From the NCBI GenBank assembly GCA_035325645.1, contig DAOKZK010000002.1:1-64000 (forward strand): a stretch of 64,000 bases of DNA, written 5' to 3'. Origin of the DNA: Macondimonas sp035325645. Its GTDB lineage: Bacteria > Pseudomonadota > Gammaproteobacteria > UBA5335. Below, one piece after another: positions 49,239-64,000 of the stretch. The notes below the pieces were generated by a model. That model searched no databases and was not told the DNA's origin. It was given only the letters and a program-made list of their open reading frames with translations. The position numbers were made by a program, and so were the translations under genes. Every line of letters begins with the position of its first letter. Position 1 is the stretch's first letter.

Positions 49239-50240
49239 TCAGGGCCCGTCGCTGACCCGCCGCTGCAGCTTGCGGATGCCCTGCCGGCCGATCAGCAGCA
49301 ACAGCACCGGCGCTCCCGCCAGAAGATGCCAGTAATAGGTGGAGAAACGCCAGAGCAGGATCGCGGTGGCCAGTTGCGGGGCGGCCACATAAGGCGCGAG
49401 CAGGGCCGCAGACCCGAGTTCCGTGACCCCGGCACCGCCCGGCAGCAGGCCGATCTGGCCGGCGCTGAGCGCCACCATCTGCACCAGGAACACCGCCGTC
49501 CAGGCCAGCGGCACGTTCAGCCCCCACAGCACGAAGTACAGCACGCTGTAGCGGGTGATCCACTGCAGCGCGCACACCGCATAGATCGCCAGCAAGCGGG
49601 GTTTGGGGATCGCCAGCAGCTCGTGGACCCGGCGCCGGAACAGCAGCGCAAAGCGGCCGATGCGCCGCCGCGCGCCGGGGGTGACGCCGGTCCATCCGCC
49701 CAGGGCCTCGCCCCATTGCAAAAGGCGGCGAAAACGCATCAGCGCCAGCGCGGAGACGGCCAGCAACCCTGTCAGCAGCCCGCCGGCGGCCATCGCGCCA
49801 GCCTCGAGCCCAGGCGGCCACAGCGGGCACCACCACACCACCAGCGGAATCAGCGCAATGAAAAAAGTGAGATCGATGAACTGATCCATGGTGTACAGCG
49901 CCGCGCCATCCGCGCCGCGCAATCCGTGGCGCCCCAACAAGGTGGCATAGGCGACCGGCCCCGCCAGCCCCAGGGGCGTGGCATTCACCACGCATTCAGT
50001 CGCCATGACGGTCGCGAGCGCCTCGCGGTGACCGAGTCGCACGCGCCCCCAAGCCATCAGCCGCAGCCGCAGCGCACTGAAATTCCAGGCGATCAGCGCT
50101 AGGAGCGGCCCCAGCACGAACAGCGGCCCGGGCACCTGATGCAGCAGGCGCAATGCCTCGCTGCCGCCATACCAGAGCGGCACCGCCAGACCGGCCAGCA
50201 ACGCGATGCCGAGCAGAATCCAGGGATGATGCCGCAACAT
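49239..50240 (-). CDS. UPF0104/YbhN-like (lysylphosphatidylglycerol synthase TM-type) membrane protein
   Basis: The 333-residue polytopic protein has about eight hydrophobic segments. Its text (NATPLGLAGPVAYATLL, QIGLLPGGAGVTELGSAALL) is characteristic of the flippase-like domain of MprF and YbhN/AglD relatives. No aminoacyl-transferase domain is attached. With the GT4 and DUF2334 genes upstream it may move or help make a glycolipid or envelope polymer (inference). It starts 10 bp after the DUF2334 gene. Confidence 0.8.
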   Translation of the reverse strand: MLRHHPWILLGIALLAGLAVPLWYGGSEALRLLHQVPGPLFVLGPLLALIAWNFSALRLRLMAWGRVRLGHREALATVMATECVVNATPLGLAGPVAYATLLGRHGLRGADGAALYTMDQFIDLTFFIALIPLVVWWCPLWPPGLEAGAMAAGGLLTGLLAVSALALMRFRRLLQWGEALGGWTGVTPGARRRIGRFALLFRRRVHELLAIPKPRLLAIYAVCALQWITRYSVLYFVLWGLNVPLAWTAVFLVQMVALSAGQIGLLPGGAGVTELGSAALLAPYVAAPQLATAILLWRFSTYYWHLLAGAPVLLLLIGRQGIRKLQRRVSDGP

Positions 50241-50250
50241 GCTTCTCCGC

Positions 50251-51003
50251 TCAGGCCCGACGCGCCATCCAGGCCCCCTTGGTCAACGTTTCCCGGTCCC
50301 GCGTCAACCGGTCGATGGCCTGCATCCACCAGCGCGCCACGGCCGGATGCGCCAGATCGGCCGGATGAATGTCGAGCCGGATCGCCGGACTGTTGCGACC
50401 CCGCCACAGCGTCCACTCGTTGCGCAATCGCGACAGCATCCGCCGCGACCGGCTGCGCACGCTCCAGACCAGACTCACCTGACGCTGCGCCTGCCAGTCC
50501 GGCAGGCGGTACAGGCAGCGCCGCCCGGCGGCATAGCGCATCGGCAACATCGGCAAGGCCCGCCGCGTGCCGCGACTCATCAGCCAGGCCGGCGCGACGA
50601 AACCTTCGGACGCCAGCCCAACCTCGGCCAGGTCCTGCAAGCCCCGCGCGACCCGCGCCAGCGCCCGCGGCGCGCTCAGGGCTGCAAACTCGCCCTCGCG
50701 CGCGGTGTAAATACGGCGCACGATCCACTGCAAGGGCGAGAGCCCGAGCGGCTCCCCATCCAGATGCTGCACGCCGTGGAACACGATCTCGTCACCCCGC
50801 GCGCGACGCGCCTGCAGCGTGGCGACGAACTCCGGATGCTCACGCAGAGCCCCCCCGCCGTGATAGTCGGTGATCACCAGCAGCGAACTCACGATACCGC
50901 GCCGATCCAGTGCCTCGAGGAGCGCCCTGTAGCGCGCCCAGGTCTGGGGCGCGACGTCATGCAGCACCACCATCAGCACCTTGCTGGAAGGGCGCGTAGC
51001 CAT
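50251..51003 (-). CDS. DUF2334/polysaccharide-deacetylase-like protein
   Basis: The protein begins VLMVVLHDVAPQTWARYRALLEALDRRGI. It has HGGGALREHPEF, EIVFHGVQHLDG and a C-terminal IRLDIHPADLAHP, matching the NodB-like barrel of DUF2334 with a His/Asp metal site (HD near the start, H..H later). Deacetylation of a sugar polymer is a family-level guess. The start is uncertain: ATG 51003 is listed, ATG 51042 would lengthen the overlap with the glycosyltransferase gene to 86 bp, and ATG 50973 is also possible. Confidence 0.75.
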   Translation of the reverse strand: MATRPSSKVLMVVLHDVAPQTWARYRALLEALDRRGIVSSLLVITDYHGGGALREHPEFVATLQARRARGDEIVFHGVQHLDGEPLGLSPLQWIVRRIYTAREGEFAALSAPRALARVARGLQDLAEVGLASEGFVAPAWLMSRGTRRALPMLPMRYAAGRRCLYRLPDWQAQRQVSLVWSVRSRSRRMLSRLRNEWTLWRGRNSPAIRLDIHPADLAHPAVARWWMQAIDRLTRDRETLTKGAWMARRA

Positions 51004-52132
51004 CGGAAGCGATGGCGGAACGGATGCCGACAAGCTGTTCATAGGTCTGCCTGAGTTGGTTTATCTGTATCGTCCAGGCCCAGCGGACTTGCGCCCACTG
51101 CCGGGCCTGTGCCCCCATGGAATCCCGATCCTGCGCGAACAGATCGCGCACCGCCGTGGCCATGGCATCCGGCGTCGGCGCCGCCGCCACCACGCCGGTG
51201 CCGGGGCCGACCAGTTCCGGCAGCGCGCCGCGGTCGCTGACCACGACCGGCGTCCCGCTCGCCATCGCCTCGAGCACCACCAGCCCGAAGGTTTCGCAGT
51301 CGCCCGCGTGAACGAAGACATCAGCGCTGGCCAGCAGCCGCGACAAGGCCGCGCCGCGGACATAGCGCGATCGCACCGTGACGTTCGCCTGCCGCACCGC
51401 GGGCATGCCGGGCCCGACGAGCAACAGGTGATGACCGGCGCCGAGTCGGGCGAACGCATCCACCAGCACCGGCAGATTCTTTTCCGGCGCGGCCCGACCC
51501 ACGAAAAGCGCAAGGCGCGTGTCCGGCGACAGGCCGAGACGCTGCTTGAGCGCCGCCGGGTCGGCGTGGCGTGGGTGAAAGGTCTCGCAGTCCACCCCCA
51601 AGCCCTGCGGGTAGAGCCGCTCGACCCCCGCCTCCGCCAGCCGCTGCATCACATGACGGCTGGGCACCAGCACCTGATCGAAGCGGCCGTAGAAGTCGCG
51701 CACATAGCGCCGGGCAGCCGCCCGCAGCGGCGCCCCACCACAGCGCCCCAGCAGCGACACGATGTCGGAGTGGTAGAACGCCGCCACCGGCACGCCGAGA
51801 CGCTGCCCGGCATCCAGCGCCGCCCAGCCCGGCACGCCCGGATCGCCGGCTTCGATCAGGTCGGGCCGGGCCGCCTCAAGCGCCGCAATCCAGCCGCCTC
51901 GCCGCCAGGGAAAGCGGTAGCCGTGACTGAACGGCAAGGGTCCGGCCGCCACATACCGGACCGCGTCCAGCCGACGCGTGCGACGCGCCGGGACGACCAA
52001 GCTGTGCCGCCAGCCGGGCAGGACACCCAGCATGCGCCGCTTGATTTCGAGGTACCGACGCACCCCGCCGCTGTCCGGGGCATAGAAGAACGTCACGTCC
52101 GCCAGATGCACTCGGCTCCTCCTCGGCGGCAC
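50957..52132 (-). CDS. GT4-family glycosyltransferase
   Basis: The 391-residue GT-B enzyme has the N-terminal GGVRRYLEIKRRML, ALFVGRAAPEKNLPVLVDAF at the nucleotide-sugar site, and the EX7E motif in CETFGLVVLEAMASGTPVV. This matches mannosyl/glucosyl transferases acting on lipids or polysaccharide. It heads a three-gene cluster whose members overlap or abut. The 228 bp between it and the divergent hsdM mark the left edge of the accessory island. Confidence 0.88.
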   Translation of the reverse strand: MPPRRSRVHLADVTFFYAPDSGGVRRYLEIKRRMLGVLPGWRHSLVVPARRTRRLDAVRYVAAGPLPFSHGYRFPWRRGGWIAALEAARPDLIEAGDPGVPGWAALDAGQRLGVPVAAFYHSDIVSLLGRCGGAPLRAAARRYVRDFYGRFDQVLVPSRHVMQRLAEAGVERLYPQGLGVDCETFHPRHADPAALKQRLGLSPDTRLALFVGRAAPEKNLPVLVDAFARLGAGHHLLLVGPGMPAVRQANVTVRSRYVRGAALSRLLASADVFVHAGDCETFGLVVLEAMASGTPVVVSDRGALPELVGPGTGVVAAAPTPDAMATAVRDLFAQDRDSMGAQARQWAQVRWAWTIQINQLRQTYEQLVGIRSAIASDGYAPFQQGADGGAA

Positions 52133-52360
52133 CCGGCTCCGGGCCGGAGGCTATAGCCGGTCATGCTAGGCCGGCCTCATTGCAGAATGGAGACAGCGCG
52201 CGACGCCGGCCTGCCGCGCACGTCGCCGAAGACGCCTGGAGGACCGCCAAGCGCGCGACGTGGCGCCCAAGGCGCCTGCGGACGGCAGGTTTCCGTCTAT
52301 CCGAACGAAACGCAAACCGGGACAATCAGCGCTCTTGACACGCCCACGGATGCACGCGAC

Positions 52361-53973
<1,613 letters not shown>

Positions 53974-53977
<4 letters not shown>

Positions 53978-54282
53978 ACCCGGAAATTGCGCGCCATCGG
54001 GCGGAGCTCGAGCCGCTGTGCCGGCGCTATCACGTCCGACGCCTCGAACTGTTTGGTTCGGCCGCCACGGATCACTATCGTCCCGGCGAGAGCGATCTCG
54101 ATTTCCTCGTCGAATTCGAGCCACTGCCGCCGGGAACCTATGCGGACACCTACTTCGGACTGCTCGAATCGCTGGAGCAGTTGTTCGGTGCGCCGGTCGA
54201 TCTCGTGGTGGCCTCGGCGATCAAGAATCCCTATTTCCGGCAGTCCGTCGAGCAGAACAAGACACTCGTGTATGCGCCTTGA
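53974..54282 (+). CDS. mntA: MntA-like minimal nucleotidyltransferase antitoxin
   Basis: The 102-residue protein has the polymerase-beta-type motif G28-S29 followed by D41-L-D43 (FGSAATDHYRPGESDLDFLVEF), with 11 residues between Ser and the first Asp where 10 is usual. MntA proteins of HEPN/MNT pairs add AMP to a Tyr of HepT and silence it. ATG 53974 overlaps the hsdM stop, and its 3' end overlaps hepT by 11 bp. Confidence 0.88.
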
Positions 54283-54613
54283 GATCCGGAAATATCTGCA
54301 CGGCATCCATCGGGCCGCACACGCACTGTCCGAGTTCACGGCGGGCAAGACCTTCGCGGACTATGAACGCGAGGCCATGCTGCGTGCCGCCGTCGAACGC
54401 CAGTTCGAAATCATCGGCGAAGCGCTCGCCCAGCTCGCCAAACGCGATGCGAACGCCGCCGGACGAATCACCGAGTACAAGCGGATCATCGCGTTCCGCA
54501 ACATCCTGATTCACGGCTATGCCGACGTGGACGACCGACTCGTTTGGGATATCGTCGAGATCAAGCTCCCGACGCTTCGCCGCGAGGTCGACGCGCTGCT
54601 GAGCGAATCATGA
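54272..54613 (+). CDS. hepT: HepT-like HEPN-domain RNase toxin
   Basis: The 113-residue all-helical protein has RX4HXY at R76-H81-Y83 (FRNILIHGY). This is the catalytic motif of HepT toxins, where the Tyr is the AMPylation site used by MntA. It presumably cleaves RNA when unleashed. ATG 54272 lies inside mntA. The stop overlaps the next short ORF by ATGA. The frame is open to 53987, but that part is an mntA shadow. Confidence 0.88.
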   Translation: MRLEIRKYLHGIHRAAHALSEFTAGKTFADYEREAMLRAAVERQFEIIGEALAQLAKRDANAAGRITEYKRIIAFRNILIHGYADVDDRLVWDIVEIKLPTLRREVDALLSES

Positions 54614-54816
54614 TTGCCGCCCCGCCGGTGGAGATCCGCAAGTGCGGCTTTGTCCTCACACCCGGCCGCTACGTCGGCGCCGAGGCGCAGGAGATCGAGG
54701 CCGAGCCGTTCGCGGAGAAGATGCAGCGGCTCACCGCGCAACTGCGCGAGCAGCAGGCCGAGGCCTTGAGGCTCGATGCCGCGATTGCCGCCAATCTGCA
54801 GGAGTTGGGCTTTTGA
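54610..54816 (+). pseudogene. Second, partial copy of the hsdM 3' end (68 codons)
   Basis: From about 54631 the reading frame repeats the HsdM C-terminus: VLTPGRYVGAEAQE, EPFAEKMQRLTA and LREQQAEALRLDAAI appear in both. The preceding residues (PPVEIRK) match the HsdM EVRK region. The ORF has a start (54610) overlapping the hepT stop (ATGA) and ends in TGA. It cannot be a functional methyltransferase. It may still be translated and couple hepT to the genes downstream (inference). Confidence 0.8.
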
Positions 54817-54849
54817 ACGCAGCGTTGAACACAGCCGCGAAAGGGGCGC

Positions 54850-54906
54850 ATGATCAACGCAACATTGACCACAAGCGCAAATCGTCCGCGTCATGAACGC
54901 AAGTGA
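54850..54906 (+). CDS. Possible 18-codon leader ORF overlapping the fic start
   Basis: ATG 54850 has AAAGGGG just upstream and reads 18 codons to TGA 54904-54906, crossing the fic ATG at 54893 in another frame. A second frame (TTG 54813 to TGA 54894-54896) also bridges the gap, overlapping the preceding stop and forming ATGA with the fic start. The fic gene itself lacks a good Shine-Dalgarno site, so coupling through one of these is plausible. No protein function is implied. Confidence 0.3.
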   Translation: MINATLTTSANRPRHERK

Positions 54907-56065
54907 AAATAAGCCGCTACGCGCCGGGCGGTACATCCGCCAGCCCACGGGCTACCGCGCCTTCATCCCGGCGCCGCTGCCGCCCGACCCGCCGCTCGAC
55001 CTCGCGGGGACTTTGCGCGACAGGCTCTCCGCTGCCGACTACGCTCTGGGCCGCCTCGATGGCGCGGTGCTCACGCTGCCCAACCCCGACCTCTTCGTGT
55101 TCATGTACGTGCGCAAGGAGGCCGTGCTCTCCAGCCAGATCGAGGGCACCCAGTCTTCGTTGCAAAACCTGCTGGCGGCGGAGGCGCAACTGTTCGATCC
55201 AGACACGCCCAAGGACGTCGCCGAGGTCGCCAATTACGTGCGGGCGATGAACCACGGCCTGGCGCGACTGGCGGACCTGCCCGTCTCCGTGCGCCTGATC
55301 CGCGAAATCCATGCCGAGCTGATGCGTGGCGTGCGCGGCGGACGCCTCACGCCCGGCGAACTGCGCACCAGCCAGAACTGGATCGGCCCCACCGGCTGCA
55401 CGCCGGCTACCGCCACCTTCGTGCCGCCGCCGCCCCATGAGGTGCCGCAGGCACTTGCAGATTTGGAGCGCTTCCTGCACGACGGTGGGCTGCCGCCGCT
55501 GGTGCAGGTGGGTTTGGCCCACGTCCAGTTCGAGACCATCCACCCCTTTCTCGACGGCAATGGCCGCGTCGGCCGCTTGCTGATCGCCTTCCTGCTCACC
55601 GAAAAACGGTTGCTCACGAAACCCGTGCTCTTTCTCTCCCACTACTTCAAGCAATACCGCAGCGAATACTATGAACGGCTGCAAGCCGTGCGCGACACCG
55701 GAGACTGGGAGGGCTGGCTCGCCTTCTTTCTCGAAGGGGTCATCGACGTCAGCCGGCAGGCCACCCACACCGCCGCCGCCATCCTGCGCATGCGCGAGGA
55801 CTACCGCGCCCGCATCACCGAACACCTCGGGCGCGCCGCCGCCAACGGCCAGCGGGTGATGGACCGCCTCTTCGATCACCCCATCGTCTCTGTCGCCATC
55901 GTGCGCGATTGGCTCAGCCTCACGCCAGCCGGCGCCAACCAGATCGTGAACCGGCTCGAAGGCATCGGTCTCTTGCGCGAAATCACCGGCTACGCGCGCA
56001 ACCGGCGGTTTCGGTTCGAGCCGTATTTGCAGTTATTCGAGGAGACGGGGGAGGAGGCGGCATGA
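54893..56065 (+). CDS. Fic family protein (class II, probable AMP transferase)
   Basis: The 390-residue protein has the Fic motif HPFLDGNGRVGR (His217) and an N-terminal inhibitory helix motif S80-x3-E84-G85 (SSQIEGTQSSL), which marks self-inhibited class II Fic proteins. A C-terminal winged-helix-like region (FDHPIVSVAIVRDWLSLTPAGANQIVNRLEGIGLL) follows. Such proteins AMPylate Ser/Thr/Tyr of targets, for example gyrase in some families. The target here is unknown. The stop overlaps the next ORF by ATGA. Confidence 0.92.
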   Translation: MNASENKPLRAGRYIRQPTGYRAFIPAPLPPDPPLDLAGTLRDRLSAADYALGRLDGAVLTLPNPDLFVFMYVRKEAVLSSQIEGTQSSLQNLLAAEAQLFDPDTPKDVAEVANYVRAMNHGLARLADLPVSVRLIREIHAELMRGVRGGRLTPGELRTSQNWIGPTGCTPATATFVPPPPHEVPQALADLERFLHDGGLPPLVQVGLAHVQFETIHPFLDGNGRVGRLLIAFLLTEKRLLTKPVLFLSHYFKQYRSEYYERLQAVRDTGDWEGWLAFFLEGVIDVSRQATHTAAAILRMREDYRARITEHLGRAAANGQRVMDRLFDHPIVSVAIVRDWLSLTPAGANQIVNRLEGIGLLREITGYARNRRFRFEPYLQLFEETGEEAA

Positions 56066-56158
56066 GCAAGGCGGCAGGCGCGGTAACGCTGCGCGAGCGG
56101 CAGGCCGAGGCTTTGCGGCTCGATGCCGCGATTGCCGCCAACCTGGGGGAGATTGGTT

Positions 56159-56166
<8 letters not shown>
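56062..56166 (+). pseudogene. Third, shortest copy of the hsdM 3' end (34 codons) abutting hsdS
   Basis: The ORF contains LRERQAEALRLDAAIAANLGEIGYG, matching the last residues of HsdM and of the second copy. It starts by ATGA overlap with the fic stop and ends 8 bp inside hsdS. In simple hsdMS operons this sequence is the end of hsdM next to hsdS. This copy may be the original junction left behind after insertions (inference). Confidence 0.75.
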
Positions 56167-57474
<1,308 letters not shown>

Positions 57475-57478
<4 letters not shown>

Positions 57479-58458
57479 CGGGCAAGAAGCGCATACGACG
57501 CGTATTTTCCGTAAAGGACGAACTGCTCAAGAAGTCCCGTGAAGCTGCCCTTGCGGCAGTGCAGATTTTCAATAATCCGAATGTAACCTTCAAGTCTGAG
57601 ACGTACGTCATGCTGATGGTCGTCGCATGGACGTATTTGCTCCATGCGTACTACCGTGAAAAGCAGATCGACTACCGCTATTTCGAAGATGGAGAGCGAA
57701 GAAAGCGCTATCACCGTACGAAGCATGGGGCATACAAGCATTGGGAACTTGAACGATGTCTCAACTATACGGACTGCCCCCTCGACCGTCAGGTTGTACA
57801 GAATCTAATGTTCCTGATCGGCCTTCGGCATGAGATCGAGCACCAGATGACGACGCGCATCGACGACTTGCTCAGTGCAAGGTTTCAAGCGTGCTGCATC
57901 AACTACCATGAGGCGGTTGTCACGCTGTTCGGCGAGCGCTACGGCATTGCCCAGCATCTAGCGGTCAGTTTGCAATTTTCATCACTGAGCAGTGAACAGG
58001 TCACAACACTGGACCGGCAACCGGGGCTTCCTGGGAATATCAAGCGCTACATCGAGGGCTTCGATGGGGCTCTCGCCCATGAGGATTTCACGAGCCCGAA
58101 GTATGCCTACCGAGTGATCTTCATTCCCAAGATCGCAAACCATCGAAACCAAGCCGATCAGGTGATCACCTTTGTCAAGGATGACTCTGAGATCGCCCAA
58201 CAGGTGAATGCCGCTTATACGATTGTGAGAGAGACGGAAAAACCGAAGTTCTTGCCGTCCGAGATCGTTGGAAAGATGAAGGCAGAAGGGTTTCCTCGCT
58301 TTGGCATGCACCAGCACACAGTGCTTTGGAAGAAAAAAGATGCGAAAGGGCAGGGAAAAAAATTTGGAGTAGCCGTTGGAAAAACTTGGTATTGGTACGA
58401 ATCCTGGCTGGACGAGGTTCGGGAGCACTGTCAGTCGAATAGGGAGCAGTATCAATGA
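57475..58458 (+). CDS. DUF3644 domain-containing protein with a HEPN-like RX4H motif
   Basis: The 327-residue protein starts at GTG 57475, overlapping the hsdS stop (GTGA) with GGAGG seven bases upstream. The N-terminal half (LLKKSREAALAAVQIFNN, ETYVMLMVVAWTYLLHAYY) matches DUF3644. It carries R118-HEIE-H123 in GLRHEIEHQM, a HEPN-type RX4H active-site pattern. The C-terminal half resembles a DNA-binding or EC042-type domain only in a general way. Codon use is clearly more AT-rich than in its neighbours, suggesting separate acquisition. DUF3644 genes often sit in hsd loci (recollection). Confidence 0.75.
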
Positions 58459-58552
58459 CGCAGGGCCGCTGCACCAAAACCTTCGACCGACAGCTGACGC
58501 GGCGGCATGCCCGCTTGCCGGGCGGTATGTTTCTGCATGGAGGAATACACGG

Positions 58553-58556
<4 letters not shown>
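58455..58556 (+). CDS. Possible 33-codon bridging ORF between DUF3644 and RhuM-Fic genes
   Basis: ATG 58455 overlaps the DUF3644 stop (ATGA) and the ORF ends at TGA 58554-58556, which overlaps the next start at 58553 (ATGA). The peptide (MTQGRCTKTFDRQLTRRHAR...) has no recognised similarity. It may only carry ribosomes across the 94-bp gap. Confidence 0.3.
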
Positions 58557-62718
<4,162 letters not shown>

Positions 62719-62867
62719 GGGCAGGCCCCGCTGCGAATCTGCATCTTCATCGCTTCGCGCCCGCGACGCCATGCAAAGGACACGCTGACTTAATCGCATG
62801 GTGGGGGCTTTTTGATCTGTAGGTCATGCGAGCATGGATGCACTGCATCCTGGTGGAGCCTGACGCG

Positions 62868-63338
62868 ATGCAAGCGAGCTTTTCCTAACTGGAATATGCG
62901 TCGAAGAAGAAGGTGACGCGGCGCAATCATTATTCTTGCCGACATCGAAGTGGCGACGCCTTGGTCCGAGCTGCTGGCGCTGCTCGAGCCGTTCTACCAC
63001 AGGGGTGAAGGCCGGGGCCGTCCGCCGATCGGGCTGGAGCGGATGCTGCGCCTGTACATCGTCCGGCAATGCCTTGGTCTTTCCGACGAGGGCGCGGAAG
63101 ATGCAGTGTACGACAGCCAGGCCATTCGCAGCTTCATGCGCATTGACCTGTGGCGCGAGTCGGCGCCGGACGCCACCACCCTGCTCAGGTTCCGCCACCA
63201 GGTGGAACAGCACCCGCTGAGCGAACGCATCTTCGGCCGCATCAACGCACACCTGACCGCCCTGGGCTGATGCTGAAGGAGGGGACCCTGGTCGACGCGA
63301 CGGTCCATTTCCTCCCCCGCAGCGGCCCGGACGGTTGA
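62868..63338 (+). pseudogene. Decayed IS5-family transposase remnant
   Basis: Three frames together resemble the first 140 or so residues of an IS5-type transposase. They are LEYASKKKVTRR from 62889 (behind an in-frame TAA at 62886), TPWSELLALLEPFYHRGEGRGRPPIGLERMLRLYIVRQ...HQVEQHPL at 62950-63270, and GLMLKEGTLVDATVHFLPRSG to 63338. At least two frameshifts and one stop separate them, and the catalytic DDE half is missing. I could not define terminal inverted repeats. Confidence 0.8.
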
Positions 63339-63506
63339 CAGCGCAGCAGGTGAGCCCCGCCCCCGTGCCGCCTTCCGCAGAACGGGTCGGACGTTCGCCG
63401 GGCGACCTGTCACGGCATCGTCAATCCCCGGACACATGTTCTCAACAAGCGCTCCTTCAGAGTATAGCGACCAAGGCCTCGTTCCCCGACCGCCAGGAGC
63501 CACAAG

Positions 63507-64000
63507 ATGACACGCAACAGATTAGCTGTCTGGACCGCCATCGTTCTCATGGCGGCCGCATGGATCACGACCGCCCATGCTGATACCGAAGGCGCCCCCG
63601 CCGGCAAGTCCGGGCCGTCCGAGCTCTACGGCGGGAGACAAAACGTGCAGGTCGGACCGCGGCCGTTTTATCTCGTCGCTGGGATGGACGACGGCGCCCT
63701 CAAGTCCCGGCTGGCCAGTTGCGAGAACCAGCGTTTCCGGCGAACCGATTTCTCGATCGGCCACCGCGGCGCCGCGCTGCAGTTTCCGGAGCACACTCGG
63801 GAATCCTACGAGGCAGCGGCGCGCATGGGCGCCGGCATCGTCGAGTGCGACGTGACCTTCACCCGCGACGGCGAGCTCGTCTGCCGGCATGCCGAATGCG
63901 ATCTGCACACCACCACCAACATCGTTAACACACCGCTGAATGCACAGTGCTCGGTGCCCTACTCCGGACCCGGTTCGGCGCCCATGTGCTGCGCCAGCGA
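63507..64000 (+). CDS. Secreted glycerophosphodiester phosphodiesterase (5' part; runs off the window)
   Basis: The frame from ATG 63507 is open to the window end (164 residues). A signal peptide (about residues 1-25, cleavage after AHA) is followed at residue 86 by the GDPD core: SIGHRGAALQFPEHTRESY, then GIVECDVTFTRDGELVCRHAE with the expected Glu/Asp metal ligands and second His. It hydrolyses glycerophosphodiesters in the periplasm. The HRG...PEHT text replaces the usual PENT. AGGAGC precedes the start. Confidence 0.85.
   Translation, partial: MTRNRLAVWTAIVLMAAAWITTAHADTEGAPAGKSGPSELYGGRQNVQVGPRPFYLVAGMDDGALKSRLASCENQRFRRTDFSIGHRGAALQFPEHTRESYEAAARMGAGIVECDVTFTRDGELVCRHAECDLHTTTNIVNTPLNAQCSVPYSGPGSAPMCCAS

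Noticed and set aside
52335..52340. Perfect TTGACA upstream of hsdM as a -35 box
   Set aside because: Only 20 bp remain before the hsdM start codon and no -10 hexamer is present at a fitting distance.
54610..54816. Second hsdM-end copy as a genuine small protein gene
   Set aside because: All of its recognisable sequence repeats the HsdM C-terminus, and it lacks any catalytic part, so a duplicated fragment is the simpler call.

Overview
The window is a GC-rich chromosomal segment of a gammaproteobacterium. This is inferred from gene content and order: mlaFEDCB, a full nuoA-N set, the chain tRNA-fMet, rimP, nusA, infB, rbfA, truB, rpsO, pnp, and a uvrY-uvrC-pgsA block. I do not assign a genus. 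About 52 kb is housekeeping DNA. The last 12 kb is an accessory island.

Layout. 1-186 is the 3' end of an unrecognised gene. 329-11244 (+) carries pxpB-pxpC, gloA, sodB with a good terminator, argD-argF, mlaFEDCB and ppc. A bidirectional terminator (11269-11297) separates ppc from the long minus-strand block 11320-45893. Read in the direction of transcription, that block is: an alpha/beta hydrolase; uvrY/gacA-type regulator, udgB-type glycosylase, uvrC, pgsA; rlmE, ftsH, terminator; folP, glmM, tpiA, secG; tRNA-Leu(GAG); the complete 14-gene Complex I operon; tRNA-fMet with its own promoter and terminator; rimP-nusA-infB-rbfA-truB; rpsO; pnp. This matches the well-known E. coli order rlmE-ftsH-folP-glmM-secG-leuU-(argG)-metY-rimP-nusA-infB-rbfA-truB-rpsO-pnp, with nuo in the slot between the two tRNA genes.

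46060-52132 holds acs (+), a convergent metC-type gene, and a small envelope cluster: a GT4 glycosyltransferase, a DUF2334 deacetylase-like protein and a UPF0104/YbhN-like membrane protein.

52361-62718 (+) is a type I restriction-modification operon loaded with extra modules: hsdM, mntA-hepT, a partial copy of the hsdM 3' end, a class II fic gene, a second partial copy of the hsdM 3' end, hsdS, a DUF3644 gene, a RhuM-Fic/Doc fusion and hsdR. Almost every junction is a 4-11 bp stop/start overlap, and the two real gaps are bridged by micro-ORFs. The hsdM 3' end occurs three times, one copy after each cargo insertion. An in-frame palindromic (REP-like) element sits inside hsdM. A decayed IS5-type transposase remnant follows hsdR. 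The window ends inside a secreted glycerophosphodiester phosphodiesterase gene.

The most interesting part is the hsd operon. It looks like a defence cassette that has gathered toxin-antitoxin, Fic and HEPN-type modules by repeated insertion at the hsdM 3' end while keeping translational coupling. No CRISPR array or rRNA gene was seen.
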